Below are positions 25,892 to 34,781 of a stretch of 64,000 nucleotides of DNA, piece after piece. A model generated the notes under the pieces. That model saw nothing but the letters and a program-made list of their open reading frames with translations, did not search any database and was not told the origin of the DNA. The DNA comes from WVXP01 sp964348095 (lineage in GTDB: Bacteria > Desulfobacterota > BSN033 > WVXP01). Position 1 is the first letter of the stretch. Each line of letters begins with the position of its first letter. The DNA lies in contig CAYGBK010000011.1 in the NCBI GenBank assembly GCA_964348095.1, positions 10,681 to 74,680 on the forward strand. Direction: 5' to 3'. The position numbers and the translations under genes were made by a program.

Positions 25892-26362
25892 CTACCGACC
25901 GTCATTGGCGACATTCTCAACGGCATCAACGATCTTTTTGTATCCGGTACAGCGGCAGAGGTTTCCCGAAATCGCCTTTCTGATCTCCGCTCGGCTCGGC
26001 CGCGGGTTTCTGTCTAGAAGAGCCTTGGCAGAGACAATCATTCCGGACGTACAGAAACCACATTGAATAGCACCGTGCTTGATAAAACTCTCTTGAAGGG
26101 GATGCGGTTTTTCCTCTGTTCCTATCCCCCTCAGGGTGGTTACCTTCTTACCATTCGCCTGAACTGCCAGGGTGAGGCATGCGTTCACCGCTTTTCCGTC
26201 CAGGAGCACCGCGCAGGCACCACAGTCGCCTTTTCCACAGCCGTTCTTCACATCTCTGGCCCCTAGCTTGTTCCGAAGGACCTGAAGGAGTGTTTCCCCA
26301 GCACCCACGTCCGTCTTTCGCCGCTCTCCGTTCACCTCGATCTCAATCTGATAGACCTGCAT
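25892..26362 (-). CDS. Mo-hydroxylase [2Fe-2S] subunit (set 1)
   Basis: A 156-residue iron-sulfur subunit. The plant-type [2Fe-2S] cluster is held by C42, C47, C50 and C62. The second cluster, in a four-helix domain, is held by C101, C104, C136 and C138 (CGFCTSGM and CRCTGY). It passes electrons from the Mo site to FAD. All eight ligands are present and length is normal. It lies 18 bp before the large subunit and 17 bp after the FAD subunit. Confidence 0.93.
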   Translation of the reverse strand: MQVYQIEIEVNGERRKTDVGAGETLLQVLRNKLGARDVKNGCGKGDCGACAVLLDGKAVNACLTLAVQANGKKVTTLRGIGTEEKPHPLQESFIKHGAIQCGFCTSGMIVSAKALLDRNPRPSRAEIRKAISGNLCRCTGYKKIVDAVENVANDGR

Positions 26363-26379
26363 TCTTCTGATCTCCTAGG

Positions 26380-27231
26380 CTATAGAGCCTCCTGAATCGC
26401 CCTCTTCAGCAGCACAGGTGCAACCAGTCTCCGATACTCCGCAGAGGCCCGGATGTCGCTGATCGGAGAGATTTCAGCTTCCACAAGGGCGGCACATTCG
26501 TCTATAGTTTCTGAATCGATGGCTTTCCCTGATACCAATTCTTCCACGCCATATGCCCGAATCGGTTTTGGAGCCACGGCGCCGAATGCGATTCGAGCCT
26601 TCTGGCATACCGTGCCATCCATCTCCAGTATCACAGCGAGGCTGACCACAGAAATGGCCATCGAGTCCCTCAGGCCTAACTTCACATGACTGGCCCGCGC
26701 CCCGTCTTTTGCCTTCGGAAAGGCGATCTGGGTGATGATCTCATCCCTTTCCAATACCGTTTGGTTTGGCCCCACAAAGAATTGGTCAATCGCGATCGTC
26801 CTCCTTTTTCCTCTCCCACCCTTCGTGCAAACCGAGGCGTCCAGCGCCAGTAAAGGGGGGGCCATATCGGCAGCCGGAGACGCATGGGCAAGGTTTCCGC
26901 CAATGGTGGCCCGATTCCGGGTTAAGGCGTTTCCCAGACGGTTTGCTGCCCACGAGAGTATGGGGCAATGATTCCGAATGATGTCGGACGTGGCTATTTC
27001 TGACATGGTCACCAGGGCGCCGACCGAAATGGTACCTTTCTCTTCCTTGATGTGGGACAGATCTCCAAGTCCGCTGAGATCCACCACAACCTCTGGAGCG
27101 ACAACGCCGGACCGCATGTCGGGGATAAAGTTTGTCCCACCGGCTATGACCCCTGCTCGCCCTTTGGACTTCTGTAACACGTCGATCGCATCATCCACGG
27201 TCTTTGGCCCACAATACGATATACCTTCCAT
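26380..27231 (-). CDS. Mo-hydroxylase FAD-binding subunit (set 1)
   Basis: The 283-residue medium subunit of the xanthine-dehydrogenase family. The FAD-binding signature GVIAGGTNFIPDMRSG lies near residue 28 and the second flavin motif TIGGNLAHASPAADMAPPLLAL near 110. Three in-frame starts exist (TTG 27255, ATG 27246, ATG 27231). The last is preferred because GGAGAGG lies six bases before it and it gives the usual short N terminus (SYCGPKTVDDAIDVL). It accepts electrons from the FeS subunit and passes them to NAD or ferredoxin. Confidence 0.9.
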   Translation of the reverse strand: MEGISYCGPKTVDDAIDVLQKSKGRAGVIAGGTNFIPDMRSGVVAPEVVVDLSGLGDLSHIKEEKGTISVGALVTMSEIATSDIIRNHCPILSWAANRLGNALTRNRATIGGNLAHASPAADMAPPLLALDASVCTKGGRGKRRTIAIDQFFVGPNQTVLERDEIITQIAFPKAKDGARASHVKLGLRDSMAISVVSLAVILEMDGTVCQKARIAFGAVAPKPIRAYGVEELVSGKAIDSETIDECAALVEAEISPISDIRASAEYRRLVAPVLLKRAIQEAL

Positions 27232-27284
27232 CAGACGCCTCTCCATGTTCTTCAAACTCCAGCGTGACTCCTCATCGGTCCATC

Positions 27285-27947
27285 CTACTTGTCGCCCAGA
27301 AGTGTCTCCATCTTCCGGACCGCATCAGCCGCATCAAAACCGACCGCATCTGCACCGATCTCCTCGGCAAATTCTTGAGTCACCGGACACCCCCCGACAA
27401 TCACCTTGACCTCGTCCCGCAGCCCTTCTTCTTTCAGTTTCTCAATCACCGATCCCATCACCTGAATGGTCAGGGTCAAAAGACTCGACAGACCGAGGCA
27501 GTCTGCTTTTTGTTCTCTCACGGCCTTGATGAACGTCTCTTCGGCCACATCAATTCCAAGATCTACCACATCATAGCCGTTCGCCTGAAGGACCGCGGCC
27601 ACCACCGACTTCCCGATGTCATGGATGTCTCCTTTGACCGTTCCAATCACTATCTTCCCCAGGCTCTGCCTTGTCTTTCCCTCTGCCCTGATCTTTTCAT
27701 CGAGGATCGCCACGCCTTCCTTCATCACATCTGCCGCCCCAATGAGCTCAGGAAGAAAACACGCTCCCTCACCGAAGTCATCACCCACCTTGATAATCCC
27801 CCTCCCCAAGCCTTTTTCGATGGTCTCGAGAGGGTCAATGCCCTGTGATAATCCCTCGTTTATCAAACGGACACATTCGTTCTTGTCACAATCTATGACG
27901 GTCTGTGCTAGCCTGTCAAAGTATTTACTGTCGATTGCCTCACCCAT
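27285..27947 (-). CDS. Methyltransferase corrinoid protein 1
   Basis: A 220-residue cobalamin-binding protein of the MtbC/MttC/MtmC type. The N-terminal helical cap (about 1-90) is followed by a Rossmann B12-binding domain with the lower-ligand motif GDIHDIGKS (DxHxxG) and the later LSSLLTLT and GGCPVT segments. It carries the methyl group between a substrate-specific methyltransferase, here the adjacent MttB-family protein, and an acceptor enzyme. ATG 27947 follows GGGAGGACG. It lies 51 bp after mttB and just before the hydroxylase genes. Confidence 0.92.
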   Translation of the reverse strand: MGEAIDSKYFDRLAQTVIDCDKNECVRLINEGLSQGIDPLETIEKGLGRGIIKVGDDFGEGACFLPELIGAADVMKEGVAILDEKIRAEGKTRQSLGKIVIGTVKGDIHDIGKSVVAAVLQANGYDVVDLGIDVAEETFIKAVREQKADCLGLSSLLTLTIQVMGSVIEKLKEEGLRDEVKVIVGGCPVTQEFAEEIGADAVGFDAADAVRKMETLLGDK

Positions 27948-27998
27948 TTTTCGTCCTCCCATTCTGATCGTCTGTCAAGAATTCTCACATCGTTCCAT

Positions 27999-29486
27999 CT
28001 ACCTGCCACCAACTTGGGGCGAACTGTCGGACTCCCCAGTGTCGCGTTTTTTCACAAAATCAAGATAGTCATCGATTTCTTTTCTGATTTCCGGGTCCAC
28101 AGGCGATTCATGGGTCTCGAGGATCTTGAGCGCTTTCTCCTTTGCTTTTTCCAACAGATCGGTATGCCCTCTCTCCCACGTTTCGAAGAAATCCCGGTTA
28201 CTCAACTCGGGAATCAGAAACTCCTCTCTATACCACTTTCTGGTATGGGCTTCTTTCAGGTAACTGCCGGGCAGGGGGCCGACCTTAAGGATCTCATCCA
28301 CCGCCAGCCTCTCCTCATCTACCCGAATACCTTTCAGATAATGACCGACGAGGGAGGCCACCTCGTTGTCGATGCACATATGGGCCCAATCCACGTAATT
28401 GAACCCGGCCATTCCCCCGATGTCCCACATCAGACTGATCCCACTGAGGGCATAGGTGTAATTCTTGAGGGCACTCTCATAGGCAGCCTGTTCATCTGAA
28501 TCGCACGAATCATTGATGGTAAACCCCACGCACGGAACACCATAGTACTTCGCCATTGCGGAAATCCCAGCACCCACCAAACCGTATTCCGGATTCCCAA
28601 AAGACCAGAGGCCTGTCCTCATGTCCATGGACGGGTTGAAACTGCAGAAACACAGGGGATGACCCGGCTTGTAGGATTGGGTCTGAACAACCAGGGATAG
28701 GGTTTCGGCGGTCGCCTGAACTAACATACCGGCCAACGTGGCTGGGCCGGTCGCGCCGCCCATGAGTGCACTGTAAACCGTTATGGGAATCCCGGCGTCA
28801 CAGAACCCGATAAGCCAGTCGGTATAGTTAACATCGACCACCCGGGGAGGATTGATGATCACATGACCCAAAACATGGGGTTTCTCCCTCAGCTTCTCCG
28901 CTCCGCCTGCGGCGATCTCCCAGAGTCTCACAAGATCGGAAACCTCATGTTCGGCCCCTGTATTGTAAACCCACGTCATTCCCTTGGTTGAGTTTTTCAA
29001 CATCTCGCCCACGAGCATCTGAGAGTTGCAAATCTTTGGCTCATCGAATAACCACATGACCGACTTATACAGGCCGTGGACGTTCTCCAGGGCATCTGCC
29101 ATTAATGCCCCTTCAACCGCATCCTTTCGAGTGGCTTTGCGCCTCTCCCCAGTTCGGATGTCTCTGAGATACCGACCCGTGACCGTGGCAAAATGAACCT
29201 CTCCGTTTCCAATGACGACGTCGTTTTTCGATTCACGGCCGTAGATAGTGAATTCACTCGGGCATGTTTCAAATGACTTCATGACCACTTTCTCGGGGAT
29301 CTTTATGAGTTTCCCGTCGTTCTCGATCTTACACCCAACCTTCTCAAACATTGTGGCCGCCCTGGGGTCGTCACATCGCATCCCACCCTCTTCTAGGACC
29401 CGTACTGCAGCTCTGTGGATCTGCTTGCATTCTTCTTCAGTAATAGGGTACACCGACCCCACAAGCTTCCCCGTAAATCCTTTCAT
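27999..29486 (-). CDS. MttB-family (trimethylamine-type) methyltransferase, non-pyrrolysine
   Basis: A 495-residue member of the trimethylamine:corrinoid methyltransferase superfamily, the same length as archaeal MttB, read without any in-frame amber codon, so it is a pyrrolysine-free relative. Characterised members of this class demethylate quaternary amines such as glycine betaine, proline betaine, carnitine or gamma-butyrobetaine. Which, if any, applies here cannot be told. Visible parts: the N-terminal helical region with RAAVRVLEEGGMRCDDP, and the TIM-barrel core with SALMGGATGPATLAGMLVQ. GAAGGAGG precedes the ATG. The gene is followed by its corrinoid protein and preceded by an XRE-cupin regulator. 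Confidence 0.88.
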   Translation of the reverse strand: MKGFTGKLVGSVYPITEEECKQIHRAAVRVLEEGGMRCDDPRAATMFEKVGCKIENDGKLIKIPEKVVMKSFETCPSEFTIYGRESKNDVVIGNGEVHFATVTGRYLRDIRTGERRKATRKDAVEGALMADALENVHGLYKSVMWLFDEPKICNSQMLVGEMLKNSTKGMTWVYNTGAEHEVSDLVRLWEIAAGGAEKLREKPHVLGHVIINPPRVVDVNYTDWLIGFCDAGIPITVYSALMGGATGPATLAGMLVQATAETLSLVVQTQSYKPGHPLCFCSFNPSMDMRTGLWSFGNPEYGLVGAGISAMAKYYGVPCVGFTINDSCDSDEQAAYESALKNYTYALSGISLMWDIGGMAGFNYVDWAHMCIDNEVASLVGHYLKGIRVDEERLAVDEILKVGPLPGSYLKEAHTRKWYREEFLIPELSNRDFFETWERGHTDLLEKAKEKALKILETHESPVDPEIRKEIDDYLDFVKKRDTGESDSSPQVGGR

Positions 29487-29548
29487 TCTAAGGCCTCCTT
29501 CTCCATTTGTTTTCAGGTGTTACCGTCCGCGAAACATTGTCCTCTAGC

Positions 29549-30127
29549 TCAAAAAGAGGGGGGAGTTATGGCCCAGACGGCCCTGACTTCAGTCTCTCCT
29601 CCATTTTCCCACCGATGGGGGATAGAGCTGTCATAGTAGATGCTATCGCCGGCCTCCAGGATAACTGTCTCATCGCCGATCATACCCTTGAACTTCCCCT
29701 CCAAGACAACCCCGCATTCCTCGCCTTCATGCGAATAGAACTCTTCAGCTTTTGTTCCAACAGGATAACGGAGGTAAATGAATTCCATCTTATGCCGTAG
29801 ATCCGGGCACAGCATTTCATACAGGCCTCCCCACGGCATGAGCAATTTCTTGCGAAATCCCTGACGGATCACGGCGATCTGATTGGATGGCACAGCTTCT
29901 TTCTTTGAGGCTGATTCATCTTCAGGCATATCACTGTCGGTAAGCAGACTCGACAGGGGTACATTAAGCGCCTCGGCGATCTGTTGAAGCTTCGTCACCG
30001 TCGGGACAGAGATATTTCTCTCGATCTGACTGAGCAGGCTTTTGGAAACCCTCGATTTCTCGGCTAACTCGTTAAGCGTTATCCGATTACGAAGTCTCAA
30101 TGCTCTTACCTTCTCACCGATCTCCAT
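29549..30127 (-). CDS. XRE-type regulator with C-terminal cupin (1)
   Basis: 192 residues: an N-terminal HTH_3 domain at about 5-60 (LNELAEKSRVSKSLLSQIERN) and a C-terminal cupin at about 115-185 (SHEGEECGVVLEGKFKGMIG, DSIYYDSSIPHRWENGG). This PuuR/SutR-like architecture senses small molecules in the cupin pocket and often controls amine or amino acid catabolism. It is the first gene of the mttB, corrinoid and Mo-hydroxylase run on the same strand, so it probably regulates that operon and itself. Confidence 0.88.
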   Translation of the reverse strand: MEIGEKVRALRLRNRITLNELAEKSRVSKSLLSQIERNISVPTVTKLQQIAEALNVPLSSLLTDSDMPEDESASKKEAVPSNQIAVIRQGFRKKLLMPWGGLYEMLCPDLRHKMEFIYLRYPVGTKAEEFYSHEGEECGVVLEGKFKGMIGDETVILEAGDSIYYDSSIPHRWENGGETEVRAVWAITPPSF

Positions 30128-30349
30128 ATTATGCCTCTCTTCCGCTATTGCGTACTATTTTCCTTAATAACGAACAAATGTCAACCCCTCTCTATCTCCC
30201 ATTGTGGGGATATGGGAAAGGATATCTCTATTGCCAACTGTTTTCTAAAATTACCTCCAAAAACCGCCACATAGGTTCGAAATATTGGAAAACACGTTTC
30301 TCTGGCCGTTATGTCTCGAAACCTCCAGCCATCGTCCGGCCAGTTGACC

Positions 30350-31213
30350 CTATCTGTAATCCACCGGCCCCTTCATTTTTTGGGAACGCCTCGTTAGAAA
30401 ATGAAGCGACAGGAGAAGTAGGATGGAGAAAACAATCAGAAGTGAAGCCACGGCTGAGATCGTCGGATTAATGCTAACTCGGATGCCATCCCACATCTGC
30501 TTTGGCAAGGTCGGTTTGCTGCCGGCCAGGAAGATCGCAACAACCACTTCATCAAAAGACGTAATAAAGGCAAAAAGAGACCCGCTAACGATGCCCGGCC
30601 ATATCAAGGGAAAGGTGACCTTCATGAACGTGACCAACCGGTTAGCCCCGAGGCTGAGGGCCGCCCGTTCAAGGGTAATGTCGAACCCTTGGAGCGTTGC
30701 CGTTACGTTGACAACGACAAAGGGCATCGCGAGCACCGTATGGGCCAAAACAAGTCCCCATAGGGTTCCCACTAGGTGGAGTTTTGCAAATAGATAGTAA
30801 ACCGCAACTGATGTAATGATGACGGGAATAATAAGAGGAGAGAGAATGATTCCATAAACCAACTTCTTCCCCCTAAAATCCCCACGAACGATGGCAAAAG
30901 AAGCGAGGGTACCGAGAATCGTTGCGATGACCATGGTCAAAATGCCCACCTGAAAACTCCGAATTGTTGCATATACCCAGTTCCGGCTCCCAAAATACTC
31001 GGCATACCACTGCAAAGAAAAATCTTCAGGAGGGAATTGAAGGAACCGGGCCGAGCTAAAGGAGATCGGAAAGATCACAAAAATCGGAAGAACAAGAAAC
31101 ACGAAGATTACACCACAGAGGAGATAAAAGAGCCATTTCCCCCATGAGAACCCATAACTTTCAGTCTGGCTATCAAACGTGGTCAAAACGGCTGCCAGCC
31201 TCCACCTCGTCAA
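30350..31213 (-). CDS. Pot-type ABC transporter permease (PotC-like)
   Basis: A 287-residue inner-membrane permease with six predicted helices (first at about 28-48) and the EAA loop region AALSLGANRLVTFMKVTFPLIWPGI near 190. It belongs to the spermidine/putrescine/2-aminoethylphosphonate permease class. The start overlaps the preceding permease stop by 4 bp, so the two are translationally coupled. It is the last gene of the operon that contains the binding protein, MtmB homologue 1 and corrinoid protein 2. The substrate is probably an amine or betaine, by context only. Confidence 0.85.
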   Translation of the reverse strand: MTRWRLAAVLTTFDSQTESYGFSWGKWLFYLLCGVIFVFLVLPIFVIFPISFSSARFLQFPPEDFSLQWYAEYFGSRNWVYATIRSFQVGILTMVIATILGTLASFAIVRGDFRGKKLVYGIILSPLIIPVIITSVAVYYLFAKLHLVGTLWGLVLAHTVLAMPFVVVNVTATLQGFDITLERAALSLGANRLVTFMKVTFPLIWPGIVSGSLFAFITSFDEVVVAIFLAGSKPTLPKQMWDGIRVSINPTISAVASLLIVFSILLLLSLHFLTRRSQKMKGPVDYR

Positions 31214-32040
31214 ACTTGCTCGATCTTAAAGAAACGACTGTATATGAGGAAAAAAATCATTGTTGCCACCAACAACATCAGGGCAATTGCCGAGGCAAAA
31301 CCCCAGTTAAGGAGAGCGCTCACCTGTTCTTCAATCACCATGGAAATCATAATACTTTTCCTCCCTCCAAGCAGAGCCGGGGTGATGAAAAAACCCAGAG
31401 AATATATGAAAACCAGAAGGGAGCCGGCACCGACCCCCGGCAGGCTGAGCGGTACAAAAACCCGGATGAACGCCTGCAACTTGCTCGCCCCCAGACTTTC
31501 CGCTGCCCGAAGTAGGCCACGATCGATACCCTTCATCACACTGAACATGGCCAGTATCATGAAAGGCATCATCATCTGTACCATCCCGACATTTACAGCA
31601 AAGGAATTGTGAAGCATCCTGATTGGCGTCTCGAGAATTCCCAGGTCAACAAGCATGCTGTTGAAAACGCCTCGCCGGCCCAACAAAACCATCCAGGCAT
31701 AGTTCCTCACCAATAGGCTCGTCCAGAACGGAATTATCACAAGAATCATGAGTAGATTTCGAGTGCCCTCAGAGACTCCAGATAGAAGGTAGGCGATGGG
31801 GTACCCCAACAAAACACATGTAACCGTCACAGTAAAACTGATCCTGAAGGTGATCCACATCACTTTGAGATAGAGGTCAGTTTCAAAAAACTTGACTATG
31901 TGTCTCAACGTAGGTTCAGGATCCAGAAAACCCTTAGAAAGGAAAAGAACGATAGGATAGATAAAGACCAGACCGAGTAGGATTGCACTTGGGAGGAGGA
32001 ACAACCAGCCATATTGCGTTGGTTCCTTTGACGTTCCCAT
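31210..32040 (-). CDS. Pot-type ABC transporter permease (PotB-like)
   Basis: A 276-residue permease with six helices, beginning GWLFLLPSAILLGLVFIYPIV and with the EAA motif AAESLGASKLQAFIRVFVPLSLPGV near 180 that contacts the ATPase. It pairs with the downstream PotC-like permease. The 163-bp gap before it holds the attenuator-like structure at 32121-32184. Confidence 0.86.
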   Translation of the reverse strand: MGTSKEPTQYGWLFLLPSAILLGLVFIYPIVLFLSKGFLDPEPTLRHIVKFFETDLYLKVMWITFRISFTVTVTCVLLGYPIAYLLSGVSEGTRNLLMILVIIPFWTSLLVRNYAWMVLLGRRGVFNSMLVDLGILETPIRMLHNSFAVNVGMVQMMMPFMILAMFSVMKGIDRGLLRAAESLGASKLQAFIRVFVPLSLPGVGAGSLLVFIYSLGFFITPALLGGRKSIMISMVIEEQVSALLNWGFASAIALMLLVATMIFFLIYSRFFKIEQV

Positions 32041-32120
32041 CTATATCACCACGCCAGTACTGAGCAGAAAATTGCCCCAATCGATGCCACGAACCAGAGA
32101 ACGAGTAAGCGGTAAGAATA

Positions 32121-32184
32121 AAAAGGGAGCCCTCTTTGGGCACGCCTGGGCAGGGCTCCGCGGACACTGTGTAAAGCCCTGCCC
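32121..32184 (-). promoter_or_regulatory. Attenuator-like mutually exclusive hairpins after the Pot binding protein
   Basis: Reading the minus strand, GGGCAGGGCT (complement of 32175-32184) pairs perfectly over 10 bp with AGCCCTGCCC (32148-32157). The same middle segment can instead pair as GGAGCCCT with the later AGGGCTCC (8 bp), directly followed by CTTTTTATT. The second form is a rho-independent terminator and the first would prevent it. It sits between the binding-protein gene and the permeases and would let the binding protein be made in excess. Confidence 0.55.
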
Positions 32185-32203
32185 TCTGCGTTACCGGCCG
32201 AGG

Positions 32204-33244
32204 TTATTTGAGCATCCAGGCTTTCCATCTTTCCTGGATTTCCTGATCCCGGTCAACCCACCACTCCGCATTCGGTATCCACGTCTTCCCTTGATATTGT
32301 GGCGCAGTTGGGAGCAGGGCCGCGACCTCCGGTTTGATGTAATCAAAGGCCTTCGTGTTTATTGGGCCGTACTGCATCGCTGCATTGAACTCGGCTTGCG
32401 GTTTCGCCCGGGTGGTATAGGCGATAAACTGCATCGCTTCCTTCACTTTCTTGGTCCCCTTTGTTATGACAAGCCACTCAATATTGACGCTCCCCCCGTC
32501 AAAGCTAATTGCTGCTGGCACCCCTTCCTTTATGATATTCGCTATCCGCCCGCTGTAGGCATAGGTCATATCAACTTCGCCATCGGTCATAAGTTGGGCT
32601 GGCTGCGCGCCTTTTGTCCACCACACCGCAACATGTTTCTTTATCTTATCCAGGCTCCGGAAAGCCCTGTCCACATCCAGCGGATAGAGTTTGTCCATGG
32701 GTACCCCGTCTGCGAGCAGAGCTATCTCGAGCATGTCATAGGGACCATTGAAGAGGGCGCGGGCGCCAGGGAACTTCTTGACATTCCAGAAGTCCGCCCA
32801 GCTTTTTGGTTGGTTGTCGCCGCGATACTTCTCAGTGTTATACGCCAGAGCCCCTCCCCAGAACTCGATGCCAACAGCATAGGGATGAACCGCTCCTGGA
32901 AGCAGATCCGTCTTATCGATGACCGAATAGTCGAGAGGTTCAAAAAGCCCTTCCTTCAACCCGCGGCGGAGCATCCTGTCTTCGATATCTACGACGTCCC
33001 ACTCGATATTTCCCGTATCCACCATGGCTTTCATTTTCGCAAAGTCCGGATAGGAGGTAACAACGACCTTGATGCCAGTCTCCTTTTCAAAAGGTTCAAC
33101 CATCGCTTTAATCACATTCTTCTCGTAGCTTCCACCCCACGATGAAAGGACGATTTGTTTCTCTGCGGCGAGAGCGGGTCCAACCACCAGAACGACTATC
33201 GCCAGAGAAACAAGAGCAAACAACTTGTAGGTTTCCTTCTTCAT
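32204..33244 (-). CDS. Pot-type periplasmic binding protein (PotD-like)
   Basis: A 346-residue secreted protein with a type I signal peptide: KK at the N terminus, hydrophobic core to about 25, and cleavage near ALA-AEK. The mature part follows the PotD/bacterial solute-binding-protein-8 fold: LSSWGGSYEK near the start, then WDVVDIEDRMLRRGLKEGLF, and AYSGRIANIIKEG, as in polyamine or quaternary-ammonium binders. It follows MtmB homologue 1 and precedes the attenuator and permeases, so its ligand is probably the precursor of the MtmB substrate. Confidence 0.88.
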   Translation of the reverse strand: MKKETYKLFALVSLAIVVLVVGPALAAEKQIVLSSWGGSYEKNVIKAMVEPFEKETGIKVVVTSYPDFAKMKAMVDTGNIEWDVVDIEDRMLRRGLKEGLFEPLDYSVIDKTDLLPGAVHPYAVGIEFWGGALAYNTEKYRGDNQPKSWADFWNVKKFPGARALFNGPYDMLEIALLADGVPMDKLYPLDVDRAFRSLDKIKKHVAVWWTKGAQPAQLMTDGEVDMTYAYSGRIANIIKEGVPAAISFDGGSVNIEWLVITKGTKKVKEAMQFIAYTTRAKPQAEFNAAMQYGPINTKAFDYIKPEVAALLPTAPQYQGKTWIPNAEWWVDRDQEIQERWKAWMLK

Positions 33245-33374
33245 GTGATCCTCCTTGTTTGGATTTCAAAAACTCTCAGCAAACCTTAATCTGATCAAAC
33301 CCCAGCCTCTCACCTCCTTTCTCTCCGTCTATTTCAGTTTTGATTTTTCCGTTCTTTTACCTGGACTCCCCAAT

Positions 33375-34757
33375 CTACAGCACTGAATAATCCAATCCCA
33401 GTTTCGCCAGTTCCTCTCTCATCGCCCGGTACATGGCGAGGTATTCTTCTGTGGGCGTAACCCGTCCAAGATCATATAATTCACCAAATTTCTTTCCCAG
33501 GGGTGCGTTCGGTATCTCTTTTTCATACCTGGCCAGAAGGTTCTTCACGATGCCATTTACCTTATCGCGCGACAAACCCATCCGTGCCACGATATGTCCG
33601 ACCTCTGCACCCGTCCTTATTTCCAACGAAGAGGTCCGTTCCGGGTGCTTATCCCTGGCAATCCCGCCAAGCACGAGGTTCGCTCCTGAGACAGTGGATG
33701 TCATGGCGTGAGCCACCATTTCATAGAAGAGCATCTCCGTTGCAGGGCCGGCAGCGGCCATGGCAACAGAGAGATTCACAAGATGAGTGTTCCTGGCGAC
33801 AGCCTGGGAGTACACACTGACCAGCCACAGCATTTCCGCGCTCGTATTGCACACCTGATGGATATCGATGGGAAAGGGAATGTGGTAATCCGCCCTGAAA
33901 GCGAGTAATCCCAGGAAGAAGTGCGCGATCAGGGTCACCATGGTCCCTTCAGGCCCCCCGGCATAGCCGCCCATGAGGGGTCCATACAAACCAGCGATAC
34001 CGGAGCCGCTCTCAAGCTGAAAAGGTACCTTATTCATTCTCGCAAAATCGACCTTTAGTTCAGCGATGACCCCATTCTGGGTGACGTCTGTTTTGAGAGC
34101 CCCAAACTGCTCGCGAGCGGCGGCAAGAATCGCTGCGGTACTCTCCGCACATGAAATCAAGCAGTATATGCCGAGGCCTGGTCTTCCGGCCAGTTTCGCC
34201 GCCTCTCTTCGCTTTGAGACATCCCAGATTGCGGCCGCAACCTCAATGGGATGTCCCGCCTTGATCGGAATCCCTCTAAATGTAGAAAGCAAAGACGGCC
34301 CACAAAAGCTGTCAGCAAGCGGTTCCATGGCCAAACTCTGACAAACCTTCACGAACAGATCCTCCGGGACCGGAACACCGAGTGCTGAAAACGTGCACGA
34401 GGGATCACGCCTATCTTCTATTTGTCTGGCTTGGGACACCCTTTGATCCTTACCTTCGCCCCACACATATTGGGACGGAGAATTCCTCAGCGCATCTTCG
34501 ACTTCCTCCCGGCTAAACCGAACAACCCTCTCTGTATCGAGGCAATAGAATCCGAGGTCCAAGAAGAGCTGCATGCCTGCCTCAAATGCCCTGTCTGCTA
34601 GTCCATCGTCCTTCGGAACAACCCGATTCTGATCAAAATGAATGTCAAACCTCTCCGTGAGTTCCGAAACCTTCTGGTAGAGGAGGAGGTCGTAATCGGT
34701 CTCCTTCATCCGCTCGCCTGTATCACATCGCTCCACCACGTCCCAAAAGCCAATCAT
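33375..34757 (-). CDS. MtmB-family methyltransferase homologue 1, Tyr at pyrrolysine site
   Basis: A 460-residue homologue of monomethylamine:corrinoid methyltransferase (archaeal MtmB, 458 residues). It shares the N-terminal pattern, the cassette LMGGYAGGPEGTMVTLIAHF, AAGPATEMLFYEM and the C-terminal TPTEEYLAMY. Archaeal MtmB has pyrrolysine (amber codon) after AGRPGMGV. Here AGRPGLGI is followed by Tyr198 (codon TAC, 34164-34166). The protein is therefore pyrrolysine-free, and its chemistry may differ from monomethylamine demethylation. Start 34757 is chosen by alignment with homologue 2 (MIGFWDVV versus MIDFWEVA). It follows corrinoid protein 2 by 24 bp and lies inside the Pot importer operon. 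Confidence 0.85.
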   Translation of the reverse strand: MIGFWDVVERCDTGERMKETDYDLLLYQKVSELTERFDIHFDQNRVVPKDDGLADRAFEAGMQLFLDLGFYCLDTERVVRFSREEVEDALRNSPSQYVWGEGKDQRVSQARQIEDRRDPSCTFSALGVPVPEDLFVKVCQSLAMEPLADSFCGPSLLSTFRGIPIKAGHPIEVAAAIWDVSKRREAAKLAGRPGLGIYCLISCAESTAAILAAAREQFGALKTDVTQNGVIAELKVDFARMNKVPFQLESGSGIAGLYGPLMGGYAGGPEGTMVTLIAHFFLGLLAFRADYHIPFPIDIHQVCNTSAEMLWLVSVYSQAVARNTHLVNLSVAMAAAGPATEMLFYEMVAHAMTSTVSGANLVLGGIARDKHPERTSSLEIRTGAEVGHIVARMGLSRDKVNGIVKNLLARYEKEIPNAPLGKKFGELYDLGRVTPTEEYLAMYRAMREELAKLGLDYSVL

Positions 34758-34781
34758 CACCCAAGTCCTCACTTCCAAAGG

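Noticed and set aside
27999..29486. Possible pyrrolysine codon in the MttB-family gene
   Set aside because: The gene reads through its full 495 residues without any internal TAG, and no pyl genes are in the window.
30300..30349. CTGGCCG/CGGCCAG inverted repeat after the last Pot permease as a terminator
   Set aside because: The loop is about 28 bases and no T-run follows on the minus strand.
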